Positions 29,414 through 38,819 are shown, numbered from the stretch's first letter. The stretch: 56,561 nucleotides of DNA from Gammaproteobacteria bacterium RIFOXYD12_FULL_61_37 (GCA_001801995.1 MGZB01000009.1:1-56561); one strand, 5' to 3'. Numbers and translations: made by a program. The notes: a model not told the origin generated them from the sequence alone.

Positions 29414-29938
29414 ATGAATCGCCCATTACTCGATCCCCTGGTCGCCCTCGGACGGCGCTTCGTTCTGCCGTTGATGGAGGCGCCTGCCCGCCCGGCCGAA
29501 GAATCGAAGGTTTCCACGCGCATCGGTTTTCGCCTGGGCAGCTCGACATTGCTGGCCCTTCCGGGAACCCTTGCGGAGATCATGGACCCGCCACCCGTTT
29601 ACCGGCTGCCCAACACCCCGGACTGGTGCCTTGGGATGATCAATCTGCGAGGCAACCTTCTTCCGGTTTTCAACGCCCACGCCTTGCTCGACGAAACTGC
29701 CACGCGACAGCCGCGCCTTCTGATTCTAGGCAGCGGGACCGAGGCCGCTGGCCTGATGGTGGACGGACTGCCGTTCAACGTCCAATTGCCCGCGCAGGGC
29801 GCCACGACCGGCCGGCCTCCGCTCCATGACCTCCTGGAACCCCACCTGGGCGAGTTCTGGCGCCATGAAGGCGAACTGCTGATTTCGTTCGACCACCGTT
29901 CGTTCCTGCGCCAACTGGCGCGAATGATGGAAAACTGA
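29414..29938 (+). CDS. CheW domain protein, PilI-like
   Basis: 174 residues. CheW fold: IGFRLGSSTLLALPGTLAEIMDPPPVYRLPN, then WCLGMINLRGNLLPVFNAHALL, the standard pattern. Resembles PilI at 17860-18402 in length and order of genes. ATG at 29414 was chosen; a GTG at 29399 would add five residues, and neither has a strong ribosome site. Couples the receptor at 30031 to the kinase at 31833 by inference. Confidence 0.88.
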   Translation: MNRPLLDPLVALGRRFVLPLMEAPARPAEESKVSTRIGFRLGSSTLLALPGTLAEIMDPPPVYRLPNTPDWCLGMINLRGNLLPVFNAHALLDETATRQPRLLILGSGTEAAGLMVDGLPFNVQLPAQGATTGRPPLHDLLEPHLGEFWRHEGELLISFDHRSFLRQLARMMEN

Positions 29939-29952
29939 GGATAGAGGGGAAC

Positions 29953-29986
29953 CAGAATTCAGGAGACCTCTGACTCCTGAATTCTG
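29953..29986 (+). other. 13-bp stem-loop between cheW and receptor gene
   Basis: CAGAATTCAGGAG (29953-29965) pairs perfectly with CTCCTGAATTCTG (29974-29986), loop of 8, followed by TCTTCC rather than a T-run. A further CTCCTGAA copy lies at about 29995. Could be a weak terminator or a processing site setting relative expression of the receptor. Confidence 0.45.
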
Positions 29987-30030
29987 TCTTCCGGCTCCTG
30001 AAATGCTGAATAACTAAGAGTAACCAAACC

Positions 30031-31821
30031 ATGTTAAACCGGCTTTCCATCCGTGCCCGCTTGTCGGTTCTGATCGGCTCGCAGGTGTTGTTCCTGATCG
30101 TCATCGGCGCCATCGGTCTGGCGGGTCTCGACCGTGCCGCCAAAACCACCCAGATCCTGGATAAGCAGACAAATCGTCTCGTCATCAACGAGGAACTGAG
30201 AAAAAACCTGCGGGCATCCCTGCTGGACGTGGCAAGCCGCGCCCACTTGGGCGTGCTCACCTGGAAGGAGGGGCGGGAACAACTGGCCGGGGCCGCCAAG
30301 CAGTTCGACCGGGACTGGAAGGCCTACATGGACCTGCTTCCCGCCGTCCGGGCCGAACAGATCAAGAAGGATAATGTTCCGGAGCGCGTCCATGAAGCCT
30401 TCACCCAGCTCCGCAAGCTGTTGGAGGCGGAAGATGACAGCAACCTGAAGCTGTTCCTGGTTAATGACATGGACCCGCTGTTTCAGCCCGTTTTAGCCAG
30501 CCTGGTCAACGAGGCCAACGAGGAAAAGCGCTCCTCTCTCCAAATCCTGAACGCGGCAGTCGCCGACAACAGCCGGTTTTTCAATTTCAATACCGGTGCC
30601 TTCATTTTGGGTTTGATCGCGGTGACTGGCCTGGGCCTGGCCGTCTACCGCTCCATTACCCGCCCTCTTCGCCACATCGCAGCCACCCTCACCCTGGTGT
30701 CGGGTGGCGATTATTCGGTGCGTACCGGCCTGGCGGGCGGGGATGAAATCAGCCGCCTTGGCCTTGTCTTCGACGAACTTCTGGAAGACAAGGTAACCAC
30801 CCTGTCGGAGGCCGAGCGCGAAAACGATCGCCTAAACGACTCGGTCATCGGCCTGTTGCAGGCGGTTTCGCGTCTGTCCAAAAAGGATCTGACCGTGCGC
30901 GCAGCCATCACCGACGACCTCGCCGGCCCCTTGGCGGATGCCATCAATCAGTTGGCCAGCGAAACCGGCGCCGTCATGGCGGGGGTGCAGCAGATCGCCA
31001 CCCAGGTGGAAAACGCCGCGAGCCAGGTGAACAGCCACGCCATGAACGTCAATGAGGTGGCGAAACAGCAACGGGGAGAGGTGGAGCAGGCGGCCGTCAA
31101 ACTGGTGGCCGCCACCGAGGGGATGAATCAGATCGCTACCCTGGCGGAGCATTGCAACGGCATCGCCAAGCAGACCATCGAAACCACCAATACCGCCGCA
31201 GACTCCGTGCAGAGCGCCATGACCAGCATTCAGGACATCCGCGAGATCATCCAGGAGACCGGCAAGCGCATCAAGCGGCTGGGGGAACGCTCCCAGGAGA
31301 TCAGCGGTATCGTCGACATCATCAACGGCATCGCCGAGCGCACCACCGTATTGGCTCTCAACGCCTCCATGCAGGCGGCCGCCGCCGGAGACGCGGGACG
31401 CGGTTTCGCCGTCGTCGCGGACGAGGTGCAGCGGCTGGCGGAAAGCTCGCGCAACTCCACCGCCCAGATCTCCACCCTGGTGAAGAACATCCAGGTGGAG
31501 ACCGGCGACACCATGTCTACCATGAACCGTGCCATCGACCAGGTGGTAACGGGCTCGCAAATGGCCGAGAAGGCCGGCAGGCAGATGCAGGAGTCCACGC
31601 GGGCGACGGCCGATCTGGTACGCGGCGTGGACGATATCGCCGGCAATTCCGGCAACCAGGCGCGTGCGGCAGAGGAACTGCTCCATTTTGCCAAGACCAT
31701 CCGCGAGCAGGTCGATGCCACCGGCAAGCGGCTTGAGGAACAGTTGCAGCACACCAACAATCTGACCCTGTACGCCAAAAATCTCGTCGACTCGGTACGG
31801 ACCTTCAAACTCGAAGCCTGA
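30031..31821 (+). CDS. Methyl-accepting chemotaxis protein, PilJ-like
   Basis: 596 residues. Seen: membrane helix 1 (about 15-35, SQVLFLIVIGAIGLAGL), a periplasmic four-helix-type region of about 155 residues, membrane helix 2 (about 195-210), HAMP (ITRPLRHIAATLTLVSGGDYSVRTG), a second HAMP-like unit (SKKDLTVRAAITDDLAGPLADAINQLA), and the signalling tip [39 protein letters not shown]. The second unit and the [17 protein letters not shown] segment are close to PilJ in this window, which argues for a duplicated Pil-Chp pathway rather than a flagellar one. The ligand region differs. Confidence 0.93.
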   Translation: MLNRLSIRARLSVLIGSQVLFLIVIGAIGLAGLDRAAKTTQILDKQTNRLVINEELRKNLRASLLDVASRAHLGVLTWKEGREQLAGAAKQFDRDWKAYMDLLPAVRAEQIKKDNVPERVHEAFTQLRKLLEAEDDSNLKLFLVNDMDPLFQPVLASLVNEANEEKRSSLQILNAAVADNSRFFNFNTGAFILGLIAVTGLGLAVYRSITRPLRHIAATLTLVSGGDYSVRTGLAGGDEISRLGLVFDELLEDKVTTLSEAERENDRLNDSVIGLLQAVSRLSKKDLTVRAAITDDLAGPLADAINQLASETGAVMAGVQQIATQVENAASQVNSHAMNVNEVAKQQRGEVEQAAVKLVAATEGMNQIATLAEHCNGIAKQTIETTNTAADSVQSAMTSIQDIREIIQETGKRIKRLGERSQEISGIVDIINGIAERTTVLALNASMQAAAAGDAGRGFAVVADEVQRLAESSRNSTAQISTLVKNIQVETGDTMSTMNRAIDQVVTGSQMAEKAGRQMQESTRATADLVRGVDDIAGNSGNQARAAEELLHFAKTIREQVDATGKRLEEQLQHTNNLTLYAKNLVDSVRTFKLEA

Positions 31822-31832
31822 GGCCTGCCCCG

Positions 31833-34634
31833 ATGTTGGAAAACGGCGCGGGAACGATCATTGCCGAGGAGCTGCGGGATCTCCGTCCAAGCCTGGACGT
31901 TGCCAACGCGCTGCTCACCGATCCCTCGGCACCTCCGGAATCGAAGCAGGCCGCCTTGTCCGAATTGGTCCAGGCCGCCGGGCAACTCTCTCTGGCCGCC
32001 GAGGTGATCGAACATCAGGGCTTGCTGCTCCTGGCTGAATGGCTGGGCGGCAATGCGGAGTTTCTGACGGCCATGGTCGAAGGGAATCCCCAGGGAACCA
32101 TTCCCATGGGGTTGTTCTGCGGATGGCTGGATGCCCTGATCCTTGGGCTGACCTCTTCGGGGCCATGCCGCTGGGATACCCTGGCCGGGGAGATGAAGCG
32201 TCCGGCCTGGCCGGACCCCGCCGACGATGAACTCCTGGGTTACATCACCGGCGCCATGGAACCAGAACAGGCCGAGACCGATCCCACAGCGGCGGAGCCC
32301 GGATCTGCCGACCAGGACCCCGCCAAACCCAAAGGGCTTATTGCCCTGCGCTGGGATGAGGACGTGGACCCGCGCCTGCTGGATGCCTTCTTTGAGGAGA
32401 CCCCGGAACTGGCGGCCGCACTGGCCGGCATACTGCACAGCTATCGTAACGGCGCCGGGGACACGGCCCGCGCCAAGCGCCTGGCCCATACGATCAAGGG
32501 CTCCTGCGCCTTGATCGGCCTGGCCTCCATTGCCGGCCTCACCCATGCCTTGGAGGACACCCTTGAGCTGCTGGTGGGCCGTCCCCTTGATCCTGCCCAG
32601 GCGGAACTCTTGAGTGAGACGGCCGATTGGCTGGAGGCCGCTTTCGAGGCCCTGCCGCAGGAAGGTTCGGTTACCGACGATTGTCTGCGCTTGCAGGCCG
32701 CGCTCCACAACTGGGACGCCAACTTGGCCGGACCGGCCGGGGATGAGCCCGGTCCCGGCGAACTCACCTCAGCCGATGAAGATCCGGATGAGGAAGAATC
32801 ATCCGGCGCGTCAACCGCCGGCGTTCGCCAGACCAGGTTGCGCGTACCGCTGGCGGCCGTGGACGAGCTGATGCGCTTGGTGGGGGAACAGACCATCGGC
32901 ATTGGGCAGATGCAAGGCCGGTTGCAAAATGCCCTGAACCTGGCGGACGACCTGACCCGCCAGGACAACGTCGTGCAACAACGCCTGTCCGAACTGGAGG
33001 GACTGGCTGCGACCCAGTCCCTGCCTTCGGGCGGCGCCGGACCCGATGCCGGTTTCGATCCCCTGGAGATGGACCGCTACCATGAGTTGCACGGGCTCAG
33101 TAACGCCTTTGTCGAGGCGCTTGCTGACTCCCGGCGCCTCAATAAAACGTTGCACGAGGAGCTTACGCAACTCCGCGCCCAGTTGATGGCGCAGGTCCGC
33201 CTCGGACGGGAGTTTAATACGGCGGTGCTCGACACCCGGCTGGAGCCTGCTTCCAAGCTGGATCAGCGGCTGCACCGCGCGGTGCGCGAGGCCACGCGCC
33301 AAACCGGCAAGAAGGCCCGACTGGAGATCAAGGGCAGCGATTTGCTGCTGGACACGGATATCCTCAACACCATGGTGAATCCCCTGGTGCATATGCTCCG
33401 CAACGCCGTGGACCATGGAATCGAGTTGCCGGAATTGCGCACGGAGCGGGGCAAGGCCGAGGAAGGCCTAATTCAGGTTATTTTCACCCGTGAAGGCAAC
33501 CGGATAAAAATCATCGTCAGCGACGATGGTGGCGGCATCGACCCGGAACAACTCCGCCGCACCGCCCGGCGGCGAGGACTCATAGGGGCTCAGGAGGCGC
33601 CGGACGACCAGGGGGCCCTGCGGCTGATACTGCGCCCCGGCTTTACCACCCGCATGCAGGCCAACCAGTTGTCCGGCCGGGGCATCGGGCTTGACCTGGT
33701 CCGCCAGTCGGTAGACAACCTGCGAGGGACCATCGACTTCGACAACGAACCCGGCGCCGGTTGCCGCTTTACCCTGCGTCTGCCGCTGACGCTGGTTTCC
33801 GTGCCTGCGCTGCTGGTGCGGGCAGGGGACCGGATTTCCGCCATCCCCAGCGCCTCCGTCGATCAACTGCTGTACGCAGAACGGGGCTCGGTGCGCCGCG
33901 AGGGGCAAGGCTGGGTGTTTTTCTACGGAAGCGAGGCCTGGCCGGTGATGCCCCTGGCGCGATTGCTGGGTGGCGATGACGAGCGCCTTCTGGAGGAACA
34001 TGCAGGCAGGGCGATTCTTCTGGCCCAAGGTGAGGACGCGCCCCATGCGCTGCTGGTCGAGGCCGCCCTAGCCAACCGGGAAGTGGTGGTCAAGTCCCTG
34101 GGGCCTTGGCTGCCCGCCATCAAAGGCATCAGCGGCGCCTGCATCCTGACCGACGGCAGTGTCGCCCCCGTGTTGGACCTGCCGAGACTGATGCGCGGCA
34201 TGGACAATATACGCGCCGCCCTGACGCTCACCGCCAGCACCGCAACGCCGCTGAAAAGCGTCACCCCTTCGCGGGTGCTGGTCGTGGATGACTCGATCAG
34301 CGCCCGGCAAGCGCTCCTGCTGGCCGTCAACGACGCCGGATTTCAGGTGCTTACCGCTATTGACGGTCTGGATGCCATCCGGGTGCTGGAAGAAACCCCC
34401 GCCGACCTGGTCGTAACCGACCTGGAGATGCCTCGCATGAACGGGTTTGAGCTGATCTCCCACCTCCGGGCCAATGCCAGGACCCGAGACTTGCCCGTGA
34501 TCGTGGTGACCTCGCGCTCTACACGCAAGCACCGGGAGAGGGCCGAGCTGGCGGGCGCGGATCTCTATCTCACCAAACCCTTCGACGCCAAGGACCTGGG
34601 CATACAGATGTCCCGTCTGCTGGAGAGCGCATGA
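31833..34634 (+). CDS. CheA hybrid histidine kinase with receiver, ChpA-like
   Basis: 933 residues, about half of ChpA. Seen: N-terminal helical part similar in kind to the ChpA start (AGQLSLAAEVIEHQGLLLLAEWL), one Hpt domain with H219 (LAHTIKGSCALIG), an acidic linker, dimerisation helices, the ATPase (HMLRNAVDHGIELPE; DDGGGIDPEQL; GRGIGLDLVRQ), CheW domain (LLVRAGDRISAIPSASVDQLLY) and a receiver with VVDDS and D863 (VVTDLEMPRMNGFEL). Core signalling kinase of the second cluster. Starts 12 bases after the receptor gene and overlaps the next gene by 4. Confidence 0.94.
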   Translation: MLENGAGTIIAEELRDLRPSLDVANALLTDPSAPPESKQAALSELVQAAGQLSLAAEVIEHQGLLLLAEWLGGNAEFLTAMVEGNPQGTIPMGLFCGWLDALILGLTSSGPCRWDTLAGEMKRPAWPDPADDELLGYITGAMEPEQAETDPTAAEPGSADQDPAKPKGLIALRWDEDVDPRLLDAFFEETPELAAALAGILHSYRNGAGDTARAKRLAHTIKGSCALIGLASIAGLTHALEDTLELLVGRPLDPAQAELLSETADWLEAAFEALPQEGSVTDDCLRLQAALHNWDANLAGPAGDEPGPGELTSADEDPDEEESSGASTAGVRQTRLRVPLAAVDELMRLVGEQTIGIGQMQGRLQNALNLADDLTRQDNVVQQRLSELEGLAATQSLPSGGAGPDAGFDPLEMDRYHELHGLSNAFVEALADSRRLNKTLHEELTQLRAQLMAQVRLGREFNTAVLDTRLEPASKLDQRLHRAVREATRQTGKKARLEIKGSDLLLDTDILNTMVNPLVHMLRNAVDHGIELPELRTERGKAEEGLIQVIFTREGNRIKIIVSDDGGGIDPEQLRRTARRRGLIGAQEAPDDQGALRLILRPGFTTRMQANQLSGRGIGLDLVRQSVDNLRGTIDFDNEPGAGCRFTLRLPLTLVSVPALLVRAGDRISAIPSASVDQLLYAERGSVRREGQGWVFFYGSEAWPVMPLARLLGGDDERLLEEHAGRAILLAQGEDAPHALLVEAALANREVVVKSLGPWLPAIKGISGACILTDGSVAPVLDLPRLMRGMDNIRAALTLTASTATPLKSVTPSRVLVVDDSISARQALLLAVNDAGFQVLTAIDGLDAIRVLEETPADLVVTDLEMPRMNGFELISHLRANARTRDLPVIVVTSRSTRKHRERAELAGADLYLTKPFDAKDLGIQMSRLLESA

Positions 34635-35104
34635 TCCCGATATCGACCCCAACCGGTACGCGGCGGCCAAAGGGATGGGTTGTCATCAGCCTTTCCGGCA
34701 TGCTGTTGGGATTGGCGCAAAACCAGATCCGCCAGATCGTCCCTGCCTCTGCCCTGCAGCCCGCCCCGGCCGGTTCAACCGAGGCCGCCATACACATCCG
34801 GGACGGGGATTCCTGGCCGGTCTATGCCCTGGATGCCGAACTGCGCCTTGCCGCCAAGGGCGATCAACGCTTTGCCGTCTTCCTGGAGGCGCTTCATCAT
34901 CCGCTGGGACTGCTCGCCGACGCCGTGCGCGTCCTGCCGGAGGATGAAGACCTGAGGGTTCAGCCCCTGCCCGGCTGCATGGCCGGCGCCGATTCCCCCC
35001 TCACCGGGCTGGCCCTGCTGGATGGCAGCGAGGCCGTTCTGGTCAGCGATGCCCAGGGCATGGCCTGCCTGCTTCAGGCCGGTCTCATCGGGGAGGTAGC
35101 CTGA
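34631..35104 (+). CDS. Diverged CheW-like protein
   Basis: 157 residues. Follows cheA with an ATGA overlap, so translation is coupled. VVISLSGMLLGLAQNQIRQIV, then DSWPVYALDAELRL, has the beta pattern of a CheW domain but the central NxRG segment is missing. It stands where ChpC stands in the first system. Possibly a coupling or scaffold protein that has lost part of the standard contact surface. Confidence 0.72.
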   Translation: MIPISTPTGTRRPKGWVVISLSGMLLGLAQNQIRQIVPASALQPAPAGSTEAAIHIRDGDSWPVYALDAELRLAAKGDQRFAVFLEALHHPLGLLADAVRVLPEDEDLRVQPLPGCMAGADSPLTGLALLDGSEAVLVSDAQGMACLLQAGLIGEVA

Positions 35105-35556
35105 TGGACTCCGTGCGCGCCTGGCTGCTGCATACCTCATCGGAATTCCTTCTGGCTGTCGGAGAACAGGAACTGGTCGAGGTGCTGGCCCGCCCCCGGA
35201 CCCATTACATTCCCCGCGCGACCGGCCAATGCCACCAAGTGATCGTCTGGCGGGACCGCTTGCTCCCCCTCGCCCGCCCCGCCGTTCTGGCCGGACTGGA
35301 CGGCGGCGGCGAGCATCCCGTGTTCGCGGCCGTAGTCGCCTATCAAGAGGCGCCGGGCGAGCCCCTTCAATACGGGGCACTGGCACTGGCGGATGCGCCC
35401 GTTTCGATCCAGGTGAAGGCAGGCCCGGCAGCGGAGTTGCCGCCCCTGGATAGGGAGGTTTGGGAGGGACTGCTGCTTTCCTGCTTCGAGCGCGATGGCA
35501 GGCCGGTGCTGGTTGTGGATATGGAGATCCTTTTCACTACCCGTCCCGGAAGATGA
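35104..35556 (+). CDS. Diverged CheW-like protein
   Basis: 150 residues, start ATG shares a base with the preceding stop (TGATGG). FLLAVGEQELVEVLARPRTHYIP, then VIVWRDRLLPLARPAVLAG and VFAAVVAYQ, follows the CheW order (regulatory loop, WRDRLLPL beta strand). Last gene of the chemosensory cluster. Similarity to CheW is weak and rests on pattern plus place in the operon. Confidence 0.72.
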   Translation: MDSVRAWLLHTSSEFLLAVGEQELVEVLARPRTHYIPRATGQCHQVIVWRDRLLPLARPAVLAGLDGGGEHPVFAAVVAYQEAPGEPLQYGALALADAPVSIQVKAGPAAELPPLDREVWEGLLLSCFERDGRPVLVVDMEILFTTRPGR

Positions 35557-35610
35557 AAAAGGGGCAGGCAGGCCTACCCAAGATGGCTACTAACAACAGG
35601 ACAGCGTGCA

Positions 35611-36024
35611 ATGGAAATCCTCTTTTCCCACATCCCCGTCGACATCAGGCCGGAAGATCTTTGCCAATTCGTCAGAAATGGGCTGAAAACCTTCGGGCTC
35701 CCCATCGGTCTCCCCCCTATCGAGAGGTGCGAGATTCTGGAAGTCTATGATGAGGAGACGCTGGAATCCGAATATCACGGCGTAGTGAAGTTCAAGGACC
35801 CGCGGGCGGCCGAACAGGCCATGAGGAAACTGCGAGGCAAACTCCTCGGGGGGCAATATGTCAGGGTGCGGGAATTTTACTACCGGGCGCCCGGTGACAG
35901 GCGATCTTACAGCGGTGACCTCGACGATTTCGTTTCGGTCAGCCCGTTGAACCGCCGCATCCCCCTGGACCGGCGACGGCCGAAACTCGTGACGGTAAAG
36001 CGTACCTGCGCCCCTGCGGGATGA
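35611..36024 (+). CDS. RRM-fold protein, paralogue 1
   Basis: 137 residues. Starts MEILFSHIPVDIRPEDLCQF, matching the RNP2 strand and first helix of an RNA recognition motif, and continues YHGVVKFKDPRAAEQAMRKL (RNP1 region and second helix). Tail VREFYYRAPGDRRSYSGD is basic. Clearly paralogous to 38820-39245, sharing EYHG, R-x-FY/TYR-x-PGD and the strand order. The aromatic RNP1 residues are not conserved, so RNA binding is not certain. It follows the CheW-like gene by 54 bases and may belong to the same transcript. Confidence 0.8.
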   Translation: MEILFSHIPVDIRPEDLCQFVRNGLKTFGLPIGLPPIERCEILEVYDEETLESEYHGVVKFKDPRAAEQAMRKLRGKLLGGQYVRVREFYYRAPGDRRSYSGDLDDFVSVSPLNRRIPLDRRRPKLVTVKRTCAPAG

Positions 36025-36032
36025 CGGCGCAG

Positions 36033-36086
36033 GCCGCCCTTCAGGGCGACTCGCCGGGGTGTAGGTCGGCCTTCAGGCCGACCTAC
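36033..36086. repeat. REP-like palindromes between RRM and porin genes
   Basis: An imperfect GCCGCCCTTCAGGGCGAC hairpin (about 36033-36050) followed by a perfect 12-bp stem (GTAGGTCGGCCT with AGGCCGACCTAC, 36061-36086). Same class as 1224-1261 and 4610-4648. It lies between convergent genes and could stop transcription from both, although no T-run follows. Confidence 0.65.
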
Positions 36087-36111
36087 CAACGTCCGGTTCG
36101 CTATTTTCCCC

Positions 36112-36843
36112 CTAAAACGACTTGGAAACGGTAAAGACAAAGCGTTCCTCGCAGGTATGGCTGGTACAGCCACCCTCGACATCGACGCTGTGGGTGCCGT
36201 AATAACTCAGGTCGAGACCCAGTCCGGCGGCTTCACCGGAGAGGCCGACCTTGAAGTCCTCGTATTCCTCCTGGGCCGGGTCGTCATATCGCTGGGCGCC
36301 GTAGTGGAGCGCCACTGTGACCGGGCCGGCGGGAATCGAGACCTCCGTATCCCAATAATTGGCCTCGCCATACCCCGAATAGTCATCACTGTAATTGAAC
36401 CCCGCCTTCACCTTGGCAGGACCCAAATCATAGGCTAGATAAAGGCTATATTCGTTGGTGTTGTAGGCATCGATACGGGTGTCGGGGTAGTTGTAGCGCA
36501 CGGCCTTGATTGTGGCCTCCAGCCCGCTGTCGCTGACCTTGCCGCTCCAGCCGAGGTAGGTATCCAGTTCCAGATTGGCGCCATCGTAGTTAACAGCAGG
36601 GGCAGCATTGGGATCGCTCTCGACGTTGGAGCCCCAGCCCCCGATGAGGAAACCCTTGGCATGCTTCAGGTCGAAACCGCCCTGGATGGCGGGTTCTGCA
36701 TCGGTCTGGGTATAACCCCGGTAGACATAGTCGGAGGTCAGGGCAACATTACCGCTGAGGGACCAATCGGACCCGGCAGAGACGGTGGAAAACCCGCTGG
36801 CCAGCAAGGCGGCGCAGGATAGGGAGAGGAGGTTTTTTTTCAT
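36112..36843 (-). CDS. TorF family putative outer-membrane porin
   Basis: 243 residues. Signal peptide (MKKNLLSLSCAALLASGFSTVSAG), then alternating beta strands: WSLSGNVALTSDYVYRGYTQTDAEPAIQGGFDLKH, typical of the TorF/NMB0928-like Gcw_chp family, ending in ERFVFTVSKSF with a C-terminal aromatic, as in outer-membrane proteins. The ribosome site GAGG lies 7 bases from the ATG. Role not known beyond a likely pore. Convergent with RRM paralogue 1, divergent from the DUF4388 gene. Confidence 0.9.
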   Translation of the reverse strand: MKKNLLSLSCAALLASGFSTVSAGSDWSLSGNVALTSDYVYRGYTQTDAEPAIQGGFDLKHAKGFLIGGWGSNVESDPNAAPAVNYDGANLELDTYLGWSGKVSDSGLEATIKAVRYNYPDTRIDAYNTNEYSLYLAYDLGPAKVKAGFNYSDDYSGYGEANYWDTEVSIPAGPVTVALHYGAQRYDDPAQEEYEDFKVGLSGEAAGLGLDLSYYGTHSVDVEGGCTSHTCEERFVFTVSKSF

Positions 36844-37117
36844 CTTGATGCCTCGGGCCTGTGATGGCTGCCATTGAGCACTATCGGTTCTCCAATGCTA
36901 ACGGACGATAATTCCCCTTGCAAGGATAATGCTGTATATACTTGACGAATAAGGATTGTCGGCCATGAACATCGGGTGAGTACGCCTGGATTGAGGCTTC
37001 CGAATCCGCGCCGCCGGGGGCCGCCGGAATGAGGTGAAAATGTCGGTTGCTTGACGCTATGCGGCGGGCGGCAGGATACTCAAAAGACGGGTGAAATTTC
37101 ATTATGCCGAGATAGCA

Positions 37118-37966
37118 ATGCTTCCGTTCAAAGATATATTTGTCATCCAAATCATTGGCCTGCTCGTGGAGCGCCGGTTTTCCGGCGAATGCAACCTGCG
37201 GCTCAATGGCAAACCGCATGGCCAGCTCTCGTTCGCACAAGGCCATTTGGTTGGCGCTCGCCACGGAAACCAGGTGGAAGGCGGCGCGTTGAACGCCTTG
37301 ATTTGGCTTCACGAGGGGGAAATCGACCTGGTGCCCAGGGCGTATCCCGCAAGCGACTGGGATTATGTCGAGGCGCTGGACAAGGTCATCACCGAGTCCT
37401 GCCCACCCATGCCGGATGCCTGCCCATTCATGAAATACCTGAACCTGGCGTGGGGCAAACTCAATCCCCAGGAGAAATCAGATTTCAAAATGATAGGGCT
37501 TACTATCTTTGGGAACGTGCATTCAAGCGGCTCCGATGTCGTGCGGGCGCAGTGGAACATGCCGGATCACGAGTTCTGGCAAGGTCTGTTTCACCTCTTT
37601 GGCACGGGGCAGATCCAGGGTGACTATGGCGCGACCCTCTCGCCGATATTGCTATCCATCCAGAACAACGTGGTTTCAAACCTGCAAAAATTGCTCGGCA
37701 AGAGAACCGCCGACCTCTATCAGGAACGATTAAGTGCCGAATTGGCAGCCCGGCGGGCCGATTGGGCCAAGAATAAAGCCTATGATCCGATATACGGCAC
37801 AGCCCCTTATCTAACCTGGATGGCATTGATAAGAGAGACGATCACCCGGGTCGCCTCGTCGGCGCTGGGCAGCGCCTGCTACCGGCAGGCATTGGCCAAG
37901 CTTTCCCCTAATGAGGCCGAGATATTGCACGCGTCAACATTCCAACAGGGGGGATTATTACCATGA
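37118..37966 (+). CDS. DUF4388-type protein
   Basis: 282 residues. N-terminal 75 residues (FKDIFVIQIIGLLVERRFSGECNLRL, GKPHGQLSFAQGHLVGARHG, GGALNALIWLHEGEIDLVP) show the DUF4388 pattern common beside response regulators and pilus or gliding genes. The remaining part is helical and charged with no known domain. ATG at 37118 is chosen; a GTG at 37091 would add nine residues. Its stop overlaps the start of the membrane protein gene (ATGA), so the two likely work together. Confidence 0.8.
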   Translation: MLPFKDIFVIQIIGLLVERRFSGECNLRLNGKPHGQLSFAQGHLVGARHGNQVEGGALNALIWLHEGEIDLVPRAYPASDWDYVEALDKVITESCPPMPDACPFMKYLNLAWGKLNPQEKSDFKMIGLTIFGNVHSSGSDVVRAQWNMPDHEFWQGLFHLFGTGQIQGDYGATLSPILLSIQNNVVSNLQKLLGKRTADLYQERLSAELAARRADWAKNKAYDPIYGTAPYLTWMALIRETITRVASSALGSACYRQALAKLSPNEAEILHASTFQQGGLLP

Positions 37967-38721
37967 CAACCACCGTTGCCATCATCTGGGCCGCGCTGTG
38001 CGCTCCGATAGCGCTCTTTTATTTCTTCGAAGCCGACCCGCAACTTCGCTTCAATTATTCCCTGGTTGCCCAAATCGCCGGGCCTGTCGCTGCGGGGTTG
38101 GTTTGCTATTACGCCAGCTTGATCCTTCCGCGCGAGGACAGCATGCGCAGAGCCTTGGTATTCCTGGGCATGGGCATGTTTTCCTGGGGAATCGGCGCGG
38201 TCCTGTTTGCGTTACATCCCCTGTTCAACAACGGACAGGAAACCCCTTACCCCTGGTATTCGGATATCGGCTATCTTCTGCTCTATCCTTTTGTACTGGT
38301 GTCGTTTTTCATCTTTAAGCAAAACTTTCCCGTCCGGGTCCCTTTGATGGGGAAGGCCAGCGCAAGCATCTTCTTTTTGATCGCCTTGGCCCTTTCCATC
38401 CATTTCAATCTCAACAAACTCGGCGAATCCGATACCGTCCTGACTTACGGCATCACGCTTTTGTATACGATTGGCGACCCCCTGCTGCTGGGAGGCACGG
38501 TCGTCATGGCGTCCATCCTTTTTGGCGGCCTGGCAGCCCGCCCCTGGTGGCTGATCCTTGTGGGATTGATTCTCTTCTATCTGGCCGACCTGCTTTACAC
38601 CTACTTTGTGCTGGAGGGCCAATATGCCACCGGAAATCCGCTTGATATCGGCTGGGCGCTGGGTTCCGGCTTCATCGCTGTGGCCGCGCTGATGATCCGT
38701 TCCATGTATGAAGAGCTATAA
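37963..38721 (+). CDS. Multi-pass inner-membrane protein
   Basis: 252 residues with about seven hydrophobic segments (from IIWAALCAPIALFYFF to the final GSGFIAVAALMI), which recalls seven-helix membrane modules that precede signalling domains, but here it ends after the last helix. No catalytic motif seen. Translationally coupled to the DUF4388 gene, which may be its cytoplasmic partner. Function unknown. Confidence 0.82.
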   Translation: MTTTVAIIWAALCAPIALFYFFEADPQLRFNYSLVAQIAGPVAAGLVCYYASLILPREDSMRRALVFLGMGMFSWGIGAVLFALHPLFNNGQETPYPWYSDIGYLLLYPFVLVSFFIFKQNFPVRVPLMGKASASIFFLIALALSIHFNLNKLGESDTVLTYGITLLYTIGDPLLLGGTVVMASILFGGLAARPWWLILVGLILFYLADLLYTYFVLEGQYATGNPLDIGWALGSGFIAVAALMIRSMYEEL

Positions 38722-38819
38722 TCGGTAAAGCCTCGGGCACTCTTTCATTGGGATGCCAGGCGGCGACACCCGTTCTAGTTCGATTACAACTTCAGGGCCA
38801 AGTTATTGGCAGTAGGGTC

